Origin: Amblyomma americanum | Lineage: Eukaryota > Arthropoda > Arachnida > Ixodida > Ixodidae | Direction of reading: 5' to 3' | Assembly (NCBI RefSeq): GCF_052857255.1 | Contig: NC_135504.1 | Coordinates: 144,672,121 to 144,736,120 of the forward strand | Length of the DNA: 64,000 nucleotides | Part shown: positions 60,861 through 64,000 of the stretch, one piece after another | Numbering within the stretch: the first letter of the stretch is position 1 | How the letters are laid out: each line of letters opens with the position of its first letter | Translations under genes and position numbers: made by a program | The notes under the pieces: generated by a model | Told to the model about the DNA's origin: nothing | Database searches by the model: none | Seen by the model: the letters and a program-made list of their open reading frames with translations, nothing else

Positions 60861-62081
60861 TCTCTCGTCTACTCTTCGAGGACTTGTAAAATCGATGCTC
60901 GTGAATCTTGCTAGTTTCGACCTAAAACGATGTATCACGTTGTTTTGAGCCGGAATACAAGTTTTCGTGCAGTTCTGAGAGAAAAAGTTTACACCTTTCT
61001 CTCGTTTACTCTTCGACGAGTTGTAAAAACGATGCTCGTGAATCTTGCTAGTTTCGATCTAAAACGATGTATCCCGTTGTTTTGAGCCGGAATACAAGTT
61101 TTCGCGCAGTTCTGAGAGAAAACGTTTACACCTTTCTCTCGTCTACTCTTCGTCGACTAGTATAATCGATGCTCGTGAATCTTGCTAGTTTCGATCTACA
61201 ACGATGTATCTCGTTGTTTTGAGCTGGAATAGAAGTTTTCGCGCAGTTCTGAGAGAAAAAGTTTACACCTTTCTCTCGTCTACTCTTCGAGGACTTGTAA
61301 AATTGATGCTCGTGAATCTTGCTAGTTTCGATCTAAAACGATGAATCCTGTTGTTTTGAGCCGGAATACAAGTTTTCGTGCAGTTCTGAAAGAAAAAGTT
61401 TACACCTTTTTCTCGTCTACTCTTCGGCGACTTGTAAAATCGATGCTCGTGAATCTTGCTAGTTTCGATCTAAAACGATGTATCCCGTTGTTTTGAGCCG
61501 GAATACAAGTTTTCGCGCAGTTCTGAGAGAAAAAGTTTAAACCTTTCTCTCGTCTACTCTTCGAAGACTTGTAAAATGATGCTCGTGAATCTTGCTAGTT
61601 TCGATCTAAAACGATGTATTCCGTTGTTTTGAGCCGGAATACAAGTTTTCGCGCAGTTCGGAGAGAAAAAGTTTACACCTTTCTCTCGTCTACTCTTCGA
61701 AGACTTGTAAAATCGATGCTCGTGAATCTTGCTAGTTTCGATCTAAAACGATGCATTCCGTTGTTTTGAGCCAGAATACAAGTTTTCGCGCAGTTCGGAG
61801 AGAAAAAGTTTACAATTTTCTCTCGTCTACTCGTCGATGACTTGTAAAAACGATGCTCGTGAATCTTGCTAGTTTCGATCTAAAACGATGTATCCCGTTG
61901 TTTTGAGCCGGAATACAAGTTTTCGCGCAGTTCTGAGAGAAAAAGTTTACACCTTTCTCTCGTCTACTCTTCGAAGACTTATAAAATCGGTGCTCGTGAA
62001 TCTTGCTAGTTTCGATCTAAAACGATGTATCCCGTTGTTTTCAGCCGGAATACAAGTTTTCGCGCAGTTCTGAGAGAAACA
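60850..62081. repeat. 9-monomer tandem duplication, right copy (1,232 bp)
   Basis: This copy is almost identical to the left one. It has lost one base near 61,577, where AAAATGATGCTCG replaces AAAATCGATGCTCG, which explains why markers after that point are 1,232 bp apart. At its end TTTTCAGCC is followed by GAGAAACAG and TTTACACC, whereas the left copy ends in GAGAAAAAG and TTCACACC, so the array resumes the I-type order here. Confidence 0.9.
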
Positions 62082-64000
62082 GTTTACACCTTTCTCTCGT
62101 CTACTCTTCGAAGACTTGTAAAATCGATGCTCGTGAATCTTGCTAGTTTCGATCTAAAACGATGCATTCCGTTGTTTTGAGCCAGAATACAAGTTTTCGC
62201 GCAGTTCGGAGAGAAAAAGTTTACAATTTTCTCTCGTCTACTCGTCGATGACTTGTAAAATCGATGCTCGTGAATCGTGCTAGTTTCGATCTAAAACGAT
62301 GAATCCCGTTGTTTTGAGCCGGAATACAAGTTTTCGCGCAGTTCTGAGAGAAAAAGTTTATACCTTTCTCTCGTCTACTCTTCGAGGACTTGTAAAATCG
62401 ATGCTCGTGAATCTTGCTAGTTTTGATCTAAAACGATGAATCCTCTTGTTTTGAGCCGGAAGACAAGTTTTCGTGCCGTTCTGAAAGAAAAAGTTTACAC
62501 CTTTCTCTCGTCTACTCTTCGACGACTTGTAAAATCGATGCTCGTGAACCTTGCTAGTTTCGACCTAAAACGATATATCCCGTTGTTTTGAGCCGGAATA
62601 CAAGTTTTCGTGCAGTTCTGAGAGAAAAAGTTTACACCTTTCTCTCGTCTACTCTTCGACGACTTGTAAAATCGATGCTCGTGAATCTTGCTAGTTTCGA
62701 TCTAAAACGATGCATTTCGTTGTTTTGAGCCGGAATACAAGTTTTCGCGCAGTTCGGAGAGAACAAGTTTACAATTTTCTCTCGTCTACTCGTCGACGAC
62801 TTGTAAAATCGATGCTCGTGAATCTTGCTAGTTTCGATCTAAAACGATGTATCCCGTTGTTTTGAGCCGGAATACAAGTTTTCGCGCAGTTCTGAGAGAA
62901 AAAGTTTACACCTTTCTCTCGTCTACTCTTCGAAGACTTATAAAATCGGTGCTCGTGAATCTTGCTAGTTTCGATCTAAAACGATGTATCCCGTTTTTTT
63001 GAGCCGGAATACAAGTTTTCGCGCAGTTCTGAGAGAAAAAGTTTACACCTTTCTCTCGTCTACTCTTCGACGACTTGTAATATCGATGCTCGTGAATCTT
63101 GCTAGTTTCGATCTACAACGATGTATCTCGTTGTTTTGAGCTGGAATAGAAGTTTTCGCGCAGTTCTGAGAGAAAAAGTTTACACCTTTCTCTCGTCTAC
63201 TCTTCGAGGACTTGTAAAATCCATGCTCGTGAATCTTGCTAGTTTCGATCTACAACGATGTATCTCGTTGTTTTGAGCTGGAATAGAAGTTTTCGCGCAG
63301 TTCTGAGAGAAAAAGTTTACACCTTTCTCTCGTCTACTCTTCGAGGACTTGTAAAATCGATGCTCGTGAATCTTGCTAGTTTCGATCTAAAACGATGTAA
63401 CCCGTTGTTCTGAGCCGGAATACAAGTTCTGACGCAGTTCTGAGAGAAAAAGTTTACACCTTTCTCTCGTCTACTCTTCGACGACTTGTAAAATCAATGC
63501 TCGTGAACCTTGCTAGTTTCGATCTACAACGATGTATCTCGTTGTTTTGAGCTGGAATAAAAGTTTTCGCGCAGTTCTGAGAAAAAAAGTTCACACCTTT
63601 CTCTCGTCTACTCTTCGAGGACTTGTAAAATCGATGCTCGTGAATCTTGCTAGTTTCGACCTAAAACGATGTATCACGTTGTTTTGAGCCGGAATACAAG
63701 TTTTCGTGCAGTTCTGAGAGAAAAAGTTTACACTTTTCTCTCGTTTACTCTTCGACGAGTTGTAAAAACGATGCTCGTGAATCTTGCTAGTTTCGATCTA
63801 AAACGATGTAACCCGTTGTTCTGAGCCGGAATACAAGTTCTGACGCAGTTCTGAGAGAAAAAGTTTACACCTTTCTCTCGTCTACTCTTCGACGACTTGT
63901 AAAATCAATGCTCGTGAACCTTGCTAGTTTCGATCTACAACGATGTATCTCGTTGTTTTGAGCTGGAATAAAAGTTTTCGCGCAGTTCTGAGAAAAAAAG
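62082..64000. repeat. 33-monomer spacing, copy I2, cut by the window end
   Basis: It follows I1 at 4,520 bp from GAGAAACAG through TTTATACC and GTGCCGTTC, then drops the GCATTCC and TATCCCG monomers present near 58,460-58,600 in I1. GTAACCC occurs at 63398 and 63809, 411 bp apart. Some TACAACG monomers end in GAGCTGGAATAAAAG (63,557 and 63,966), linked to GAGAAAAAAAG; at 59,172 the same GGAATAAAAG occurs but with GAGAGAAAAAG. The array continues beyond the last base. Confidence 0.8.

Larger units (their letters stand above)
57551..62070. repeat. 33-monomer spacing, copy I1 (4,520 bp)
   Basis: The rare GAGAAACAG variant at 57551-57560 recurs at 62071-62080, and TTTATACC at about 57,840 recurs at about 62,360, both 4,520 bp (33x137 minus 1). 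GTGCCGTTC near 57,950 also recurs near 62,470. The unit contains GAATCCTC/GGAAGAC, ATATATCCCG, GCATTTC, GTAACCC, TATCACG and GACTAG types plus the nested 9-monomer duplication. Further right the spacing falls to 4,383 bp (59015 to 63398). Confidence 0.82.
1..64000. repeat. Satellite DNA array, ~137 bp monomer, fills the window
   Basis: Every stretch of the window can be phased to one monomer of about 137 bp, always in the same orientation, so this is a pure head-to-tail satellite array of roughly 465-470 copies. Recurrent anchors in each monomer are CTTGTAAAATCGATGCTCG, GATCTAAAACGATG, GAGCCGGAATACAAG, TTCGCGCAG and CTCGTCTACTCTTCGACGA. By eye most monomers differ from each other at about 3-10 positions plus 1-3 bp indels. 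There is no unique spacer, transposon remnant, gene or array edge, so no stretch over 300 bases holds anything but satellite. A centromeric or pericentromeric site is an inference from array length and HOR order. I cannot assign it to a named satellite family. Confidence 0.97.

Noticed and set aside
1..64000. CRISPR array (regular repeats)
   Set aside because: There are no spacers: the full 137 bp is repeated, with divergence spread along the unit, and repeats are far longer than CRISPR repeats.
1..64000. Identification as the 137 bp centromeric satellite known from pearl millet
   Set aside because: Only the monomer length agrees. I could not match the sequence from memory and the CpG excess argues against a plant with heavy CG methylation. 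A database search of the consensus would decide.
1..64000. Inverted segments or strand switches within the array
   Set aside because: Wherever I checked, monomer anchors such as GATCTAAAACGATG are on the plus strand; no reverse-oriented block was seen.
1..64000. Telomeric or rDNA-linked repeat
   Set aside because: No TTAGG/TTAGGG-type short repeats and no rRNA-like sequence occur anywhere in the window.

Overview
The whole 64 kb window is one uninterrupted satellite DNA array. From the first base to the last it is built from head-to-tail copies of a monomer of about 137 bp, all in the same orientation, roughly 465-470 copies. I see no gene, RNA gene, transposon, microsatellite block or unique spacer, and neither edge of the array is inside the window. 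Open frames of up to about 142 codons exist, but they are the satellite itself read in rotating frames and I do not annotate them as genes.

The window is therefore eukaryotic heterochromatin, most plausibly centromeric or pericentromeric (inference; no kinetochore or chromosome evidence is visible). The monomer consensus, counted by hand, is about 42% GC with 11 CpG where about 6 are expected (ratio near 1.9). That argues against a genome with heavy CpG methylation and decay, such as most vertebrates and plants, and fits better an invertebrate such as a weakly methylating insect. I cannot name the species or a known satellite family.

The interest is in the hierarchy. Monomers are not randomly ordered. 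Diagnostic variants return at fixed spacings and define higher-order repeats (HORs) that change along the array: a 13-monomer unit (~1,775 bp) at 1-6.3 kb with progressively shortened copies; a 15-monomer unit (~2,045 bp) at 6.3-10.6 kb; 13- to 19-monomer units at 10.6-16.4 kb; a 19-monomer unit (2,603 bp) at 16.4-21.7 kb; a mosaic at 21.7-31 kb; 24/25/33-monomer units (3,288, 3,425, 4,519 bp) at 31-45 kb, paired into a super-unit of about 57-58 monomers (~7.8-7.9 kb); 31- and 17-monomer units (4,238 and 2,321 bp) at 43.9-54 kb; and a 33-monomer spacing (4,520 bp) with a nested 9-monomer tandem duplication (1,233 bp) at 57.5-64 kb.

Several chimeric monomers mark exact crossover points, including two different one-monomer deletions in sister HOR copies. 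Each monomer also carries a conserved inverted repeat (GAGAGAAA ... TTTCTCTC) that could form a hairpin or present paired GAGAG sites; a subfamily found only from about 25 kb onward has a longer stem.

All spacings were read by eye from line coordinates of diagnostic variants. Unit lengths given to the base come from matched markers. Block edges are otherwise approximate because neighbouring monomers are so similar.
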